Assembly: GCA_009760885.1 (NCBI GenBank)
Contig: CM019692.1
Span: 49,877,430 to 49,941,429 of the forward strand
DNA: 64,000 nucleotides
Origin: Achatina immaculata
Taxonomy: Eukaryota > Mollusca > Gastropoda > Stylommatophora > Achatinidae
Direction of reading: 5' to 3'
The position numbers and the translations under genes are program-made. The notes under the pieces were generated by a model, which was not told where the DNA came from, ran no database searches, and worked only from the letters and a program-made list of their open reading frames with translations. This document shows positions 54,076 to 64,000 of this stretch, in pieces; the stretch's first letter is position 1, and each line of letters starts with the position of its first letter.

Positions 54076-54289
54076 ACATGGATACCTTCGGTTAAGAACT
54101 CCCGGTTCTCTCACAACCTATATTCTCGTTGCTAATATGGAGCACGTGTCCTAGTTTCTGGTGCCCTATTTCAAGATCATTCACTGTACAGAAACTGAAT
54201 TTCCCTCTTAAGATACAGCTGGTGGCATCTGATAGACAAGAGCGGCACCAGCAACCAGTATGAGAGGTAAACTTTAATGGCCTGCCAGA

Positions 54290-55360
54290 GTGCACAGATA
54301 GAACAGTAAATTAACATATATCTTGTGTTATGGGCACAAGTAGAACAGTACATTAACATAGATCTTGTGTTATGGGCACAGGTAGAACCGTAAATTAACA
54401 TATATCTTGTGTCATGGGCACAAGTAGAACAGTACATTAACATAGATCTGGTATCACGGGCATAAGTAGAACCCGCACATAAACATAGACCTGGTATCAT
54501 GGCACAAGTTGAACCGTAAATTAACATGCAGTAATTAGTGTATAAGTATACAACTATACATGAGGCACTGCAGTAAAGCTGTGATACCAAAATGTACAAA
54601 CTAGGAAAAAAAGTTTGTTCGTATTGTGAAGGTTAACGCCGAAACGTCACAACTTTGTAGTCGTTAAATAACAAAGCTGTTCTTACCTTTTTTTTCCTAG
54701 TTTATACATTTTCGTAAATTAACATAGACCTGGTATCACGGGAACAAGCAGAACAGTAAATTAACATAAACCTGGTATCACGGGCACAAGCAGAACAGTA
54801 AATTAACATAAACCTGGTATCACTGGAACAAGCAGAACAGTAAATTAACATAAACCTGGTATCACGGGAACAAACAGAATAGTAAATTAACATAGACCTG
54901 GTATCACGGGCACAAGTAGAACAGTAAATTAACATAAACCTGGTATCACGGTAACAAGAAGAACAGTAAATTAACATAAACCTGGTATCACAGGAACAAG
55001 AAGAACAGTAAATTAACATAGACCTGGTATCACAGGAACAAGCAGACAGTAAATTAACGTAAATCTGGTATCACAGGAACAAGTAGAACAGTAAATTAAC
55101 ATAAACCTGGTATCACGGTAACAAGAAGAACAGTAAATTAACATAAACCTGGTATCACAGGAACAAGAAGAACAGTAAATTAACATAGACCTGGTATCAC
55201 AGAAACAAGCAGACAGTAAATTAACGTAAATCTGGTATCACAGGAACAAGCAGACAGTAAATTAACATAGACTTGGTCTCACGGAAACAAGCAGAACAGT
55301 AAATTAACATAGACCTGGTATCACGGGAACAAACAGAACAGTAAATTAACATAGACATGG
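54290..55360. repeat. 42-bp satellite, split by element P4
   Basis: agtaaattaacatagacctg and gtatcacgggaacaagcagaac make a 42-bp unit. The array is present at ~54290-54527 and again from 54713 to ~55360 with the same polarity; a 185-bp element lies between. The minus frames have a 14-residue cycle (MLIYCSSCSRDTRF) which is a by-product. Confidence 0.93.
54528..54712 (+). mobile_element. Element P, uninterrupted copy inserted in a satellite (P4)
   Basis: The 185-bp element runs from gcagtaattagtgtataag to tagtttatacatttt. It has a 25-bp inverted pair aaaatgtacaaactaggaaa … ttcctagtttatacatttt around a central hairpin ggttaacgcc (54631-54640) followed by gaaacgtca. The 13-bp repeat cgtaaattaacat occurs on both sides (54515-54527, 54713-54725), though most of it is satellite sequence and could be coincidental. 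The ggc/gcc hairpin followed by GAAA also occurs in the Penelope-like arms at 55.7 and 56.8 kb. No ORF; presumably non-autonomous. Confidence 0.72.
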
Positions 55361-55572
55361 CGTCACCAGATGATCTACGGTTAGGGATAATTTTAAACTT
55401 GTGATAGAATAGTGTATGAACTTATCCAGAGTCCAAGAATTAGGTCATAAGTAAATTAATACATAACTAATTAGGTAAGATATTAACTAGTTAACTAAAT
55501 AACTTGATTACCAAATCTATTAATTAGATTAACTAAGAAAATAAAATAATAAACTAAATATGTAACTAGTTA

Positions 55573-56035
55573 AATAATAAAGGTAAATAGAGGTGTATGG
55601 TACAGTTTTACACGGCGGCAGAGGGAGTGATGAAAAAACAAATAGCTGAAAGTATGAGAGTAAGATGAGAATGATTAATTGAAAAACGTACAACGTCCAA
55701 TATTTCCGCGTGAGCCTGTCTCAATGATTACACACACAAACACAACACAACATATAACAAAATGAAAATGAAAAGCTAAGCTTTGTGGTGTCCTCCTAGA
55801 AAGAAAACACTCGAATGCGTCCTAGAGGCGAGGAATATATTTCACATGGGAAAGTGGATATAACTAATCGATATCAGAGGCGGGTAAAGTGAGAGATCCA
55901 GGGTGGAGGAGGGTGGGGGGAGACGCAGGGACGAGACCAGGAGGGGCAATAAACACTTGTAGACCGCGAGAGAAACAGGTGGTGATGGGGAGGGGGAGAG
56001 AAGCTGGGAAATAACGTGAAACTGAATAATGAAAA
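55573..56035 (-). mobile_element. Penelope-like 3' region, left inverted-repeat arm
   Basis: Reverse complement of the right arm (56445-56905) over ~460 bp with moderate divergence. Matches include tatggtacagttttacacgg, aggggcaataaac(a)c and caggtggtg(a/g)tggggag. In minus orientation it directly follows the GIY-YIG ORF as its 3' UTR and contains the hairpin ggctcacgcg/gaaa motif (55703-55716). Together with the right arm it forms a large palindrome of the kind often left by Penelope-like elements. Confidence 0.85.
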
Positions 56036-56090
56036 ACTGCAGAAGAAAGTAAAGTATGGGTCACAGAAAACACGTGGAAATCAAAGAAGT

Positions 56091-56401
56091 TTAAAGGAAG
56101 TTGAAAACATTGTTAATTCCAGCTGGTTGGAGACAGCCAGCCTGGAAAATAAATCTCTGTTCTAGGGCTCTCCGAGATTGTACATCAGAAGAATAGGAGA
56201 GGATTGCACTAACAGAAATGCCATGTTTTCCCCCGTGGTCGCTTTGCAAAAATGCTTTGCTACAGGGGTCCAAGCCCTCTTAGAAATGTCGTTAAGATGT
56301 TGACGAAAACGATCTCCTAAGCGTAAATCGGTCTCCCCTACATACTTCATTTCACAACGTTTGCACATAATGGCATAAATAACATTGCGTGAAGTGCAAG
56401 T
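56091..56401 (-). pseudogene. Penelope-like element GIY-YIG endonuclease fragment
   Basis: The minus frame reads NVIYAIMCKRCEMKYVGETD, LRLGDRFRQHLNDISKRAW, TPVAKHFCKATTGENMAFL; after a -1/+1 shift near 56230 it continues SRRALEQRFIFQAGCLQPAG, INNVFNFL-stop. C-x2-C, Y-V-G-E-T, R-x8-H, V-A-x-H-F and a final P-x-G-(I/L)-N are the order of the endonuclease domain in Penelope-like ORFs. The reverse transcriptase part is absent, and one frameshift makes it inactive. The nuclease is thought to nick the target during integration. Confidence 0.82.
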
Positions 56402-56444
56402 GAAACCCTCCTGAACAGGTTTTTAAGGCCCCTCCGGGTCTCGT

Positions 56445-56905
56445 TTCTTCATTCATCAGTTTTACGTTTTCTCCTAGATTCCCTCCCTCTCCCCACCACC
56501 ACCTGCTTTTCTTGCGGCCTACCGGTGTTTATTGCCCCTCCTGGTCTCGTCCCTGCGCCTCTTTCTCTCCCCCCCCCCCAATCTTTCCCTTTCCCCGCCT
56601 CTAATATCGATTAGTTGTATCCGCTTTCCTTTGTGAAAAATTTTCCTCGCCTCTAGGACGCATTCGGGTGTTTTCTTTCTAGGAGGATGCCACAAAGCTA
56701 AGTTTTTTCATTTTCTTTTAGTTATATGTTGTGTTGTGTTTGTATATGTAATCCTTGAGAAAGGCTCACGCCGAAATATTGGACGTTGTATGTTTTTCAT
56801 TTAATCATTCTTATCTTACTCTTATACTCTGCTCTATTTGTTTTTTCCTCACTCTGCGGCCGTGTAAAACTGTACCATAACCTCTAATTGTCTTTATTAC
56901 TAGAA
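56445..56905 (+). mobile_element. Penelope-like 3' region, right inverted-repeat arm
   Basis: Plus-strand copy of the same 3' region, with tgtttattgcccctcctggt, cctctaggacgcattcg(g/a)gtg, ttttctttctaggagga and the hairpin ggctcacgcc (56763-56772) followed by gaaatattgg. It is oriented opposite to the nuclease fragment, so two 3' regions point away from each other. Between the arms is ~410 bp holding the nuclease and a short junction. Confidence 0.85.
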
Positions 56906-57139
56906 GCAGTTTTACTGCCGTCGCTATCTCTTTTTATTATTTAAATAATAAACTAAGTAGATAATTAATCAACTAAGCAGGAAACACACTAACAACTGAC
57001 TAACTAACCGACTGACGAACCAAACTAACTTGCTAAATAAACAACTAACTAAGCAGCTAATAGAGCAAGTAACTTACTGACTGACTGACTGTCGAACTAT
57101 CTAAATTTAAATACACCATGATATATCTGTTATACTTTA
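56906..57139. other. Low-complexity spacer
   Basis: AT-rich with repeated aactaac / ctaactga words (a degenerate ACTAA-type satellite). The AT-rich sequence left of 55573 has the same words (ttaactaaataac), so the flanks may be the same degenerate satellite. Confidence 0.45.
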
Positions 57140-57470
57140 TATGGCCACAACGGCCTATTTGGCTGAGTGCATAAACCTCGGTCTAATAATCCGATGGCAC
57201 GATGTTCAAGTCCCAGCAATTCGGATTTTTTTCACCTGGTACCACAGCACCAATAACAAAAGGCCCGTGGGCCTACCCAGCCTCCAAAAATGGGTCCCAG
57301 AGAAATCTGGGAAGGTAAATGCGGCCAAGCATCAAGACTTTTATGTGCCGATGGTCTTGGAAATACGGGCCTAACATCGTACTCCCAATATACCTTAATG
57401 ACACGAAAACAGGGATTTTACCTTTTCTTTTTAACCTTTACCTTTTTCCTTACCTTTACCTTTTTTTATA
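57140..57470 (+). mobile_element. tRNA-derived SINE, S1 subfamily with (ACCTTT)n tail (copy c)
   Basis: tttggctgagtgcataaacc is in A-box position and gttcaagtccc (57204-57214) is the B box. The S1 core (ctacccagcc…aaatgggtcccagagaaatctgggaagg) follows at 57273-57315. The 3' part differs from copies a/b up to cgggcctaacat, and the element ends in (ttaacctttaccttttt)-type simple sequence. A subfamily that shares only head type and core with 8.7 and 34.2 kb. Confidence 0.83.
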
Positions 57471-57924
57471 TGGCTACATTGATACTCCCTTCCCTGATGT
57501 TTTGAAACACAGCCGTCTTTCGGCAACTTCTCCTTGTCTTATACATTCACTGAATAAATTTGGAGCATCTGTCTTTCTCTTAAATGCATATTCTCTTAAA
57601 CTCAGTGTCAAAGTATTATCATAACTTGCATTCCAATCTCCAGTTTCCACTGTCTTATTTCACAGCGCCAGCAGTAAACACACGCATATGGTGTACTTGT
57701 CTAACATTTCTACTGTTTTCATAACATTTCAAGTACTTTGGTAACATTTCAAGTATTTTAGCTGCCCGAATCTTGTACTTGTGGTATCTCTGAATCCTGT
57801 TCGCCGGAATGGATGTGGTATTGCTGAAGTAAAATCCTAAAGCAAACACTGCCGACCAAATGTTTGACCGAGGTTTACGTACATCGTTGGCAGGCAAGAA
57901 TAAAAACATTTGTCTGCCTTCAAT
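57471..57924. other. No recognised feature
   Basis: Unique-looking sequence; a 101-codon plus frame (57319-57624) crosses the SINE end and has no domain. Confidence 0.35.
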
Positions 57925-58300
57925 AGTAAGTTCTGAACATTAACTTCTCTGTATTCTCTAACCACTTTCTCTCGTAAGTTTTGAACATTAACTTCTCTAT
58001 ATTCTCTAACCAATTTCTCTCGTAGGTTCTGAACACTGACTTCTGTAAATTCTCTGTTCACTTTCTTTCTCTCGTAAGTTCTGAACATTGACTTCTGTAA
58101 ATTCTCTATTCACTTTCTTTCTCTTGTAAGTTCTGAATATTGACTTCTGTAAAATCTCTACTCACTTTCTTTCTCTCGTAAGTTCTGAACATTGACTTCT
58201 GTAAATTCTCTACTCACTTTCTTTCTCTCGTAAGTTCTGAACATTGACTTCTGTAAATTCCTTACTCACTTTCTCTCGTAAGTTCTGAAACTAATTTGTG
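57925..58300. repeat. ~52-bp tandem repeat, seven copies
   Basis: ctcgtaagttctgaacattg and acttctgtaaattctctactcactttctttc recur with small length changes in the final (TTTC) part. Confidence 0.92.
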
Positions 58301-58839
58301 TAAATTCCCTACCCAAGAAACATCAGCAGATCTGTCGGCCAGTTTCACTCTCTGAGGAGCTACGCACACGTTTGCTACGTTAGTCAAGTGAAGATATTCA
58401 AGAGAATGTTTCACGCAATCCCCCAGAGAACACAGGAAAGAGTCACAGTTAGTTCACGTTATCTGCTCCTGCTGAGATAGATGCATCATCACTACAGCAT
58501 GATAAGTTTAGTTCTTACATTCAGCGAATAATTATCCATCGGATAGCCAGACTATCTAACTTCTTGCGACAAGTGCACGCATTTACATATCTGGACCCTC
58601 GAGTAACATAAGATGGGAAAAACACCTCTGAAAACAAGAACAGAATATTTCAAGCCAAAACAGGTTTTCCAGCAAATGAGAAACATCTTGTGTAATGCAT
58701 CTCTATCAAAGAACTTCAGAAAGTGAGTTATAAAACGCTGCAGTGAGCATATCGTACTGTTTGGAAGTGAGTCATGGACAATCAACAGATCGATGGAAGG
58801 ATCACCAGATCGATGGAAAGATCACTAGAGATAACACAA
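58301..58839. other. No recognised feature
   Basis: Unique-looking sequence with an atcgatggaa duplication near 58790. A weak extension of the LINE E frame may begin after 58770. Confidence 0.35.
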
Positions 58840-59180
58840 ATGTAGCTCATTAGAAGTATGTTAAGAATATCATGGACATCTTTGATGACAAACAGGGAAT
58901 GTCTGACAAAAGCAAATGTAGAAAGGAACCTAATTAAATCCATTAGAAAAAAACGACAGTCATCATTCTTTGGACATATGTTGAGAAGAGGAGCACTTGA
59001 AAACATCATAACAACAGGAAAGATAAATGGGAAGAGATGCACGAGGCGACCAAGAAAAGAAAGGCAATGACACAACAAAAAAAGTCACCGACTAAGCTGA
59101 AGCAAGATGTCGAGGAACGGGACCTGCGGAGAAACATGATCGCCAACGCCTACCAGCGTGGCACTTGATGATTATGATGA
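58840..59180 (+). mobile_element. LINE RT C-terminal tail, family E (E4)
   Basis: Reads MLRISWTSLMTNRECLTKAN, ERNLIKSIRKKRQSSFFGHM, LRRGALENIITTGKINGKRC, then after a frameshift RGTGPAEKHDRQRLPAWHL and a (TGATGAT)-type tail. Same arrangement as E1 on the minus strand at 22.5 kb. About 70 codons are in one frame; RT catalytic blocks are missing. Confidence 0.78.
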
Positions 59181-59189
59181 TTACTAATC

Positions 59190-59830
59190 TTTTATTTAAT
59201 CATTAATTCACTAATTAATTATCACACTATTCCTTCACTAGTTATTAATCAACGTAAGGCTAATCTTCACGAATCAGTAATTCATTAATTAACCATCAAA
59301 TTAATCTCCCACTAATCATTAATTAATCATCACACTCATCCCTTACTAATCATTAATTAGTCATCACACTCATCCCTCACTAATCATTAATTAGTCATCA
59401 CACTCATCCCTCACTAATCATTAATTAGTCATCACACTCATCCCTCACTAATCATTAATTAGTCATCACAGTGTTCTTAATTAACCGTCAATGTCGTCTT
59501 TCACTAATCTGTAATTAACATCACTACATTCCTTCATGAATCAATAGTTAACCATCAAATTCATCTTTTACTATAATTATTTATCACATTCAACTTTCAC
59601 TATAACTAATTATCACATTCATCTTTCGCTAATCCAAAAATTACCCATCACATTAATCTTTCTTCAATAAATAATTAACCATCGCACACATTTCTCCCTA
59701 ATCAATAATTAGCCATCACATTCACCTTTCACTAATCAACATTCATCTTTCACTAATCAGCATTCATCTTTCACTAATCAGCATTCATCTTTCACTAATC
59801 AGCATTCATCTTTCACTAATCAGCATCAAA
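59190..59830. repeat. Degenerate satellite: 34-bp (attaattagtcatcacactc) and 21-bp (attcatctttcactaatcag) units
   Basis: The left part has a 34-bp unit repeated almost exactly four times (59330-59465); the right part has 21-bp units of attcatctttcactaatcag. Both share cactaatca, so the shorter unit may derive from the longer one. Confidence 0.9.
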
Positions 59831-59931
59831 AAACTGATATTAAAATAAGGCCAGAGCTTTCACTGATCAAATATTTTTTCGTACCGTCATGTGTTTCGAA
59901 ATTTAAAAAATCTGTAGATTAGTTTCATCGA

Positions 59932-59962
<31 letters not shown>

Positions 59963-60437
59963 AAAACATCCATTTGTTGTTGGCAAAGGTAAGAAAAAAA
60001 AGGTGTATTAACTTCGTTACTTCCATGATTACAGCGCAGTATCTTCTTTCTTACTGCTGAAAATCCTGTTTGCTGATCAACTTTAATCTGTGTCATGTTC
60101 CAATCCGCTTTTGTTTTCCAGCTTTTTAGTTGTTGGCTGCGGGACACGGCTGTTGAGGAGCTTTTAATCTTCTTGGTTTGTCATTTCTAATTACCTAACT
60201 TATACTTCCGCTTGTCGGACGTCGTCATGCGCACTGAACTTTGCTTTTCTTCTGTGATTACCTTTCTTGTTCTAAGGCTTATTGTATCGTATAGTTCATG
60301 ATTTTTACTGGGGGGAGGGGGGAGGGAGGGGGTGTTAAGCAGAAATACATTTTTGGTAATCAAATACATTAAGATCTCACCTGGAGACGCTTTCAGATGT
60401 TTTACGAACACTGAGCTCTGGAGAAATATATGTATAT
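59831..60437. other. Simple sequence and no recognised feature
   Basis: (TTTC)n at 59936-59962, G-rich 60311-60331, otherwise unremarkable. Confidence 0.4.
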
Positions 60438-60890
60438 GTTCCTGTCATTTGCTTCTCATCACGTGACCAACATACGTCCATCTCCTTTTCCTGATCACCC
60501 ATGAGACTGGTTGTTGTCCAGTCATCTGTCTTATCTCTGCGTTGTTCTTGAATTCTTTCCACTTGATGCCGAGTATTTTCCTTAGGCGTTTCTTGTCTAA
60601 TTTCTTGTCTATTTCTTTAGTTGTTTTCCAGCTTTCGCATGCATAGATGAGGGTGGATATTATATTTGAATTGAATAGTCTTAACTTGGTTTTTGTGCTT
60701 ATAACTTTTGAATTCCATATGTTCTCAAGATTCTTGAAGATCGATGCTGCTTTTGCAATTCTGATTCTAACGTCCTTTCTGGTGTCACCACCCTGATCTA
60801 TGTAGCTGCCAAAATTTTTAAAATTGGCGAACTACCTTGCGAGCCCTATATGACGTTTAACGGCACGGGAATGATATAAGATATAAGATA
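60438..60890 (+). mobile_element. LINE family B copy with inverted 5' segment (twin-priming-like, B7)
   Basis: The plus-strand 3' end (about 60826-60890: TTLRA-like codons, stop, cggcacgggaatgatataag and an (ataag)n tail) is preceded by an inverted segment (about 60438-60825). Read on the minus strand, the segment gives FKNFGSYIDQGGDTRKDVRI, AKAASIFKNLENI, CESWKTTKEIDK, WKEFKNNAEIRQM and WTYVGHVM. The inverted part is the piece normally upstream of the 3' end, and its most 3' point faces the left flank, as twin priming predicts. About 150 bp between the two pieces is missing. No TSD was found. Confidence 0.8.
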
Positions 60891-61744
60891 AGATCATTTC
60901 CTTGGCAAAAAAGAAAAGTTAAAGACGTAGGGATACATAGTCTGGTACACTGGCTGCAGTTCCTACTAAGTGGATGGTGACGGCAACTGGCGTAGAATTC
61001 ATTGACTTCAGTATTGGAAGCCGCGGTGTTGACGGTTCAGTTGTCCCACATATTTGAGTACATTTCTCTCAGACTGACTTCTCCACGAGTACGTTTGTCT
61101 TAATTTTCATGCACTTCTCCATATTTGGTCCATTCCCCTTCTTTTTCATCATCATCATCATCTTCTTCTTCTTCTTCTTCTGCTTTGTACAGACAGAGGG
61201 GGCTGTTTTATGGAACGACTTACATATAAACTGCCACATCTATGTCTTTTGGCCCGACACATCCTTCTTCGGCGTATCTAATGTTTAACGCTGGATTTAC
61301 CTTCCCAGTCGATCCCACTTCACTTGGCTCGTATATAATCTCTTACCAGGTGGGTGGGGCAAGGGAGGAAGTATCACTAGGGGATAGAATAGTGCCAAGG
61401 TCAGCAAATAGCCAGTTAACCTTGACGTGAGCAACCAGGCGTAGGTTGCTGCTAACCGCTGCTTCATTGAATATTAGCAGTTCTTCCTTGGATCCTCACG
61501 GGTTAGTTCAGATTGTAAAAACTGTCTTAACTAAGCTTTGCTGTTGAAAGGTTTATTTGTCTTTAATTTAAAAAAACAACAGACTGATAAATTAACTGTT
61601 TTATTCTACTTCGTTTTGGAAAATTTGACTTCAGAAAGGATAAAGTAAGAATAAGACAAGATTACATTCGCAAAAAAATGTAATGTTAACCTGGATCTTC
61701 TCCTTCATTTTTCGAGGACCTCCTATAGGAATGTTTGTGGCTCC
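60891..61744. other. No recognised feature
   Basis: (CAT)n/(CTT)n run at 61147-61182. A 62-codon frame (61242-61430) has no domain. Confidence 0.4.
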
Positions 61745-61935
61745 TAATGGAATATAGAAGGGTGTTCTCCTAATTGAGCATAGTAGGGTGTTCTCCTAAT
61801 GGAGTATGGGAGGGTGTTCTCTTAATAGACTATAGGAAGGTGTTCTCCTGGTGGAGTATGGGAGGGTGTTCTCCTAATGGAGTACGGGAGGGTGTTCTCC
61901 TATTGGAGTATGGGAGGGTGTTCTCATATAGGAGG
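61745..61935. repeat. ~26-bp tandem repeat (ggagggtgttctcctaat)
   Basis: About seven copies of a unit containing ggagtatgggagggtgttct and cctaat, with variants (gaacatagtaggg, gactataggaagg). No coding value. Confidence 0.9.
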
Positions 61936-62329
61936 GTGTCCGTGGCTCTTCTTGGACTTCAAGAAGGAAGGAAGGACAGCCACATATGCAGGCAGCTCTC
62001 TAATACAGAGAGCTTAACAACTAAACAGCTTCTTAGATCATCAGAGGAATTACTATCCTTCAGACAATAATTTATTTTGGGTAAACGAAATGCTATCGAT
62101 TAAACATTCTCTACACTCCACCATGCACATTTTTGCACATTTCAGAACGAACGCATTTTGAAAGTAGCAACAGTCGCATTTCTAATTGTGTATTGGAAAT
62201 GCTCATTCGAGTTTCAACTTGTGTTCTTCCAAGACTGAGCTAAGTGTTCATTCATTTCATTCATTTATTATTTCTTTAACGTAGGATTCATGTGAATCTA
62301 TACTTTATCTCCTTACCCTTCAGACAAGT
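61936..62329. other. Partly SINE S3-like
   Basis: ctctctaatacagagagc and catcagaggaattactatcc near 61995-62055 resemble the outer part of S3a (11970-12030), on the same strand. It may be part of the S3b element that continues to the right, or a second fragment. Confidence 0.4.
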
Positions 62330-62530
62330 GTTTCGGTCCTTTAACTCCTGACACTCGAATGGAAGTTAGTAGACACCCGAGGGAGGGTTATGAATGCCCA
62401 GAGGTTTGTAAAATGTTGATTGTCTATTGTTTTATTTTTCCTTACGTAGACTCGAACTACCACCTCCCGCGTGACACAGAATCTTGAAACTTATCTTAGC
62501 TATTCTGCCACTGGTGTTAGAAGTGGTAAA
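62330..62530 (-). mobile_element. tRNA-derived SINE, family S3 (copy b)
   Basis: The minus strand has a B-box-like tagttcgagtc (62449-62459) and, upstream of it, agctaagataag in A-box position. The body contains cctgacactcgaatgg on the plus strand, like cctgacactctaaggg in S3a. Divergence is considerable. Confidence 0.55.
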
Positions 62531-63589
62531 TTATACTGTTAAGCTATTTTAGTTTTATCATTGCTTATTGCGCATACTCACGCACAACCCGAAGTCTTTT
62601 CTGCTGTTTCTGAGAGACTCTACACTGCTCTCGTTCACGCCACGCACGATACTCGCCATATCTCTCTTGAATGTGCTACTCACTCAGAGAAAATGCCATC
62701 ACCAACACCAAGGGAGCTATAAACGTAAATGGCGTGGCAAAAATTACCTTTATTTGTCTGTACTTTTAACCAGCGACAACGCGACGAACCATTCACCTTT
62801 CACTACGATTTTACGATATTTTTTTTTTTTTTGGGGGGGGGGAGGGAGGGGGGTATTATGTTGTTTTGTGGTGTTATCAATACTTTAACAAATTACTTCA
62901 ATATTTCAAATATATTTGCGCATTACCTTTCACTTGTACGGCGACTTGTTGTGAATATTGTTTACAACTCATGGCGCGAATGTGGACTATTAGGACAAAT
63001 TTCGTTTTGCCTATTTTCGCTTTGTAAGATAATCTGGAAGTAGATAAGCTGCTTGTTGAACTTGTTTCCGTTTCCGGTAAGATCGTTTATGAATGCCGTG
63101 GTCAAGACAGTGGACCGGTTATGACCGCTGGCTTGGTCAAAACAAAACATAATAAAGGCGATCAGAAAAGAACAATTAGTCTGATGATTGACAGCATTTC
63201 GTTTACCCACACTAAATCTGTTTGTTAAAACAGATAAGATACATAAAGATTGAGAATAAATAAGATAATAATCATCATCATTGCCCGCTAATCTGTGATT
63301 TATTTTGTACAATTTCAAGAATAGTTGGAACTAATACAAGTACGACTTGCTGACCACATATCATCATGAGTTTTGTATTTTTGATTCGATTTAGACTGAA
63401 CGAAAAGAGGCTGAATTGTTTCAACTTGCAGACTTTGACTGCCTTTTTTCTGTATTCTCGTGGTGGAAAGACAGACTACCAAAACTATTTTTTTTTGACG
63501 TCGTTTGTCACGTAGAGAGTCACTGTAGATGATATTACGGCAGATACTCTTAAAGGATATTACATCGAACAGTTTCAAAGAATACCGAG
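62531..63589. other. No recognised feature
   Basis: T13G9 run at 62817-62850. Frames of 87-118 codons on both strands have no recognisable domain. Confidence 0.4.
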
Positions 63590-63780
63590 ATAGATAATGT
63601 TGAGAATATCACGGCAGATAGTACAGAGAATGTCAGGACAGATAGTGTAGAGAATATCACGACAAATGGTATAGAGAACATCATTTCAGGGCAGAAAGTT
63701 TAGAGAATATCAGAGCAGATAATGTAGAGAATATCACGGCAGATAACTTAGAGAATGCAATGGCAGATATTTCGACTGTG
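63590..63780. repeat. ~24-bp degenerate tandem repeat (gagaatatcacggcagata)
   Basis: Copies of agagaatatcacggcagata with tgt/gta spacers and substitutions; about eight units. A family A LINE copy follows immediately. Confidence 0.88.
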
Positions 63781-63786
63781 GCGCAG

Positions 63787-64000
63787 TAGCACATTAAACG
63801 TCATGATAATCTAGAGAATACCGTCTTGGAAGGGTATATAATGAGAAAAAGAAAGGGAGGAAGACCAAGGCGAAGATGGCTGCAAGACATCGTTGATGAT
63901 CTGCAAATGGATGCATCAGCAGCAGGCCATCTTGCTCACAACCGAGAGGCCTACAGGAGTACTGTTAGGGAGGCAAAGTTCCGCAAGAGACATGCAAATG
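63787..64000 (+). mobile_element. LINE family A copy, cut by the window edge (A9)
   Basis: Encodes HIKRHDNLENTVLEGYIMRK, RKGGRPRRRWLQDIVDDLQM, ASAAGHLAHNREAYRSTVRE, AKFRKRHAN; the stop and tail lie beyond the window. The frame is open throughout. It is 5'-truncated earlier than A1, starting at the FGHIKRH motif, next to the ~24-bp array. Confidence 0.88.

Overview
The window is eukaryotic, repeat-dense and apparently gene-free. I found no host gene, rRNA or functional tRNA that I can support. The recognisable coding sequence is broken retroelement sequence: C-terminal tails of non-LTR retrotransposon (LINE) reverse transcriptases, one LINE endonuclease plus partial RT, and one GIY-YIG nuclease of Penelope-like type. 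The other long open frames lie in tandem repeats and are open only because the repeat unit has no stop codon. The mix of RTE-like LINEs with microsatellite 3' tails, tRNA-headed SINEs, Penelope-like sequence and very many minisatellites suggests an invertebrate metazoan, most likely a mollusc (perhaps a gastropod). That is inference from the repeat content; no host marker gene is present.

Layout. 0-3 kb: 31-bp satellite, RT scraps and a LINE family A copy with a clean target-site duplication (TSD). 3.6-6.8 kb: a 23-bp minisatellite, a 63-bp triplet repeat and three near-identical ~589-bp tandem units that each carry a TATA/initiator-like module. 8-16 kb: SINEs, family X repeats, an RTE-BovB-like tail and the longest sense family A fragment. 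17-20 kb: family B with EN and RT, carrying a nested family A insertion, then a satellite split by family D. 22-30 kb: LINE tails, 102-bp and ~50-bp tandem arrays and a 26-bp array. 31-43 kb: three family B fragments, family D, SINEs and microsatellites. 43.5-45 kb: a composite 42+8n bp minisatellite split by a family A copy that keeps YADD. 45.6-51.5 kb: almost continuous minisatellites, including a 21-bp array with a 420-bp higher-order period. 52-56.9 kb: a TSD-flanked family B copy, a 42-bp satellite split by a 185-bp element, and a Penelope-like fragment between ~460-bp inverted repeats. 57-64 kb: SINEs, an inverted/direct family B copy that looks like twin priming, and a family A copy cut by the window edge.

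How it works together. Families A and B are the main insertional forces. Their copies are 5'-truncated, end in short microsatellite tails (TGAA-type for A, ATAAG-type for B) and are often bounded by 7-12 bp TSDs, as expected from target-primed reverse transcription. Nesting gives relative ages: A is younger than the B copy at 17-19 kb, than the Penelope-like repeat at 25.4 kb and than the satellite at 43.5 kb. Boundaries are by eye and usually good to about 5-20 bases; family letters are local to this annotation.
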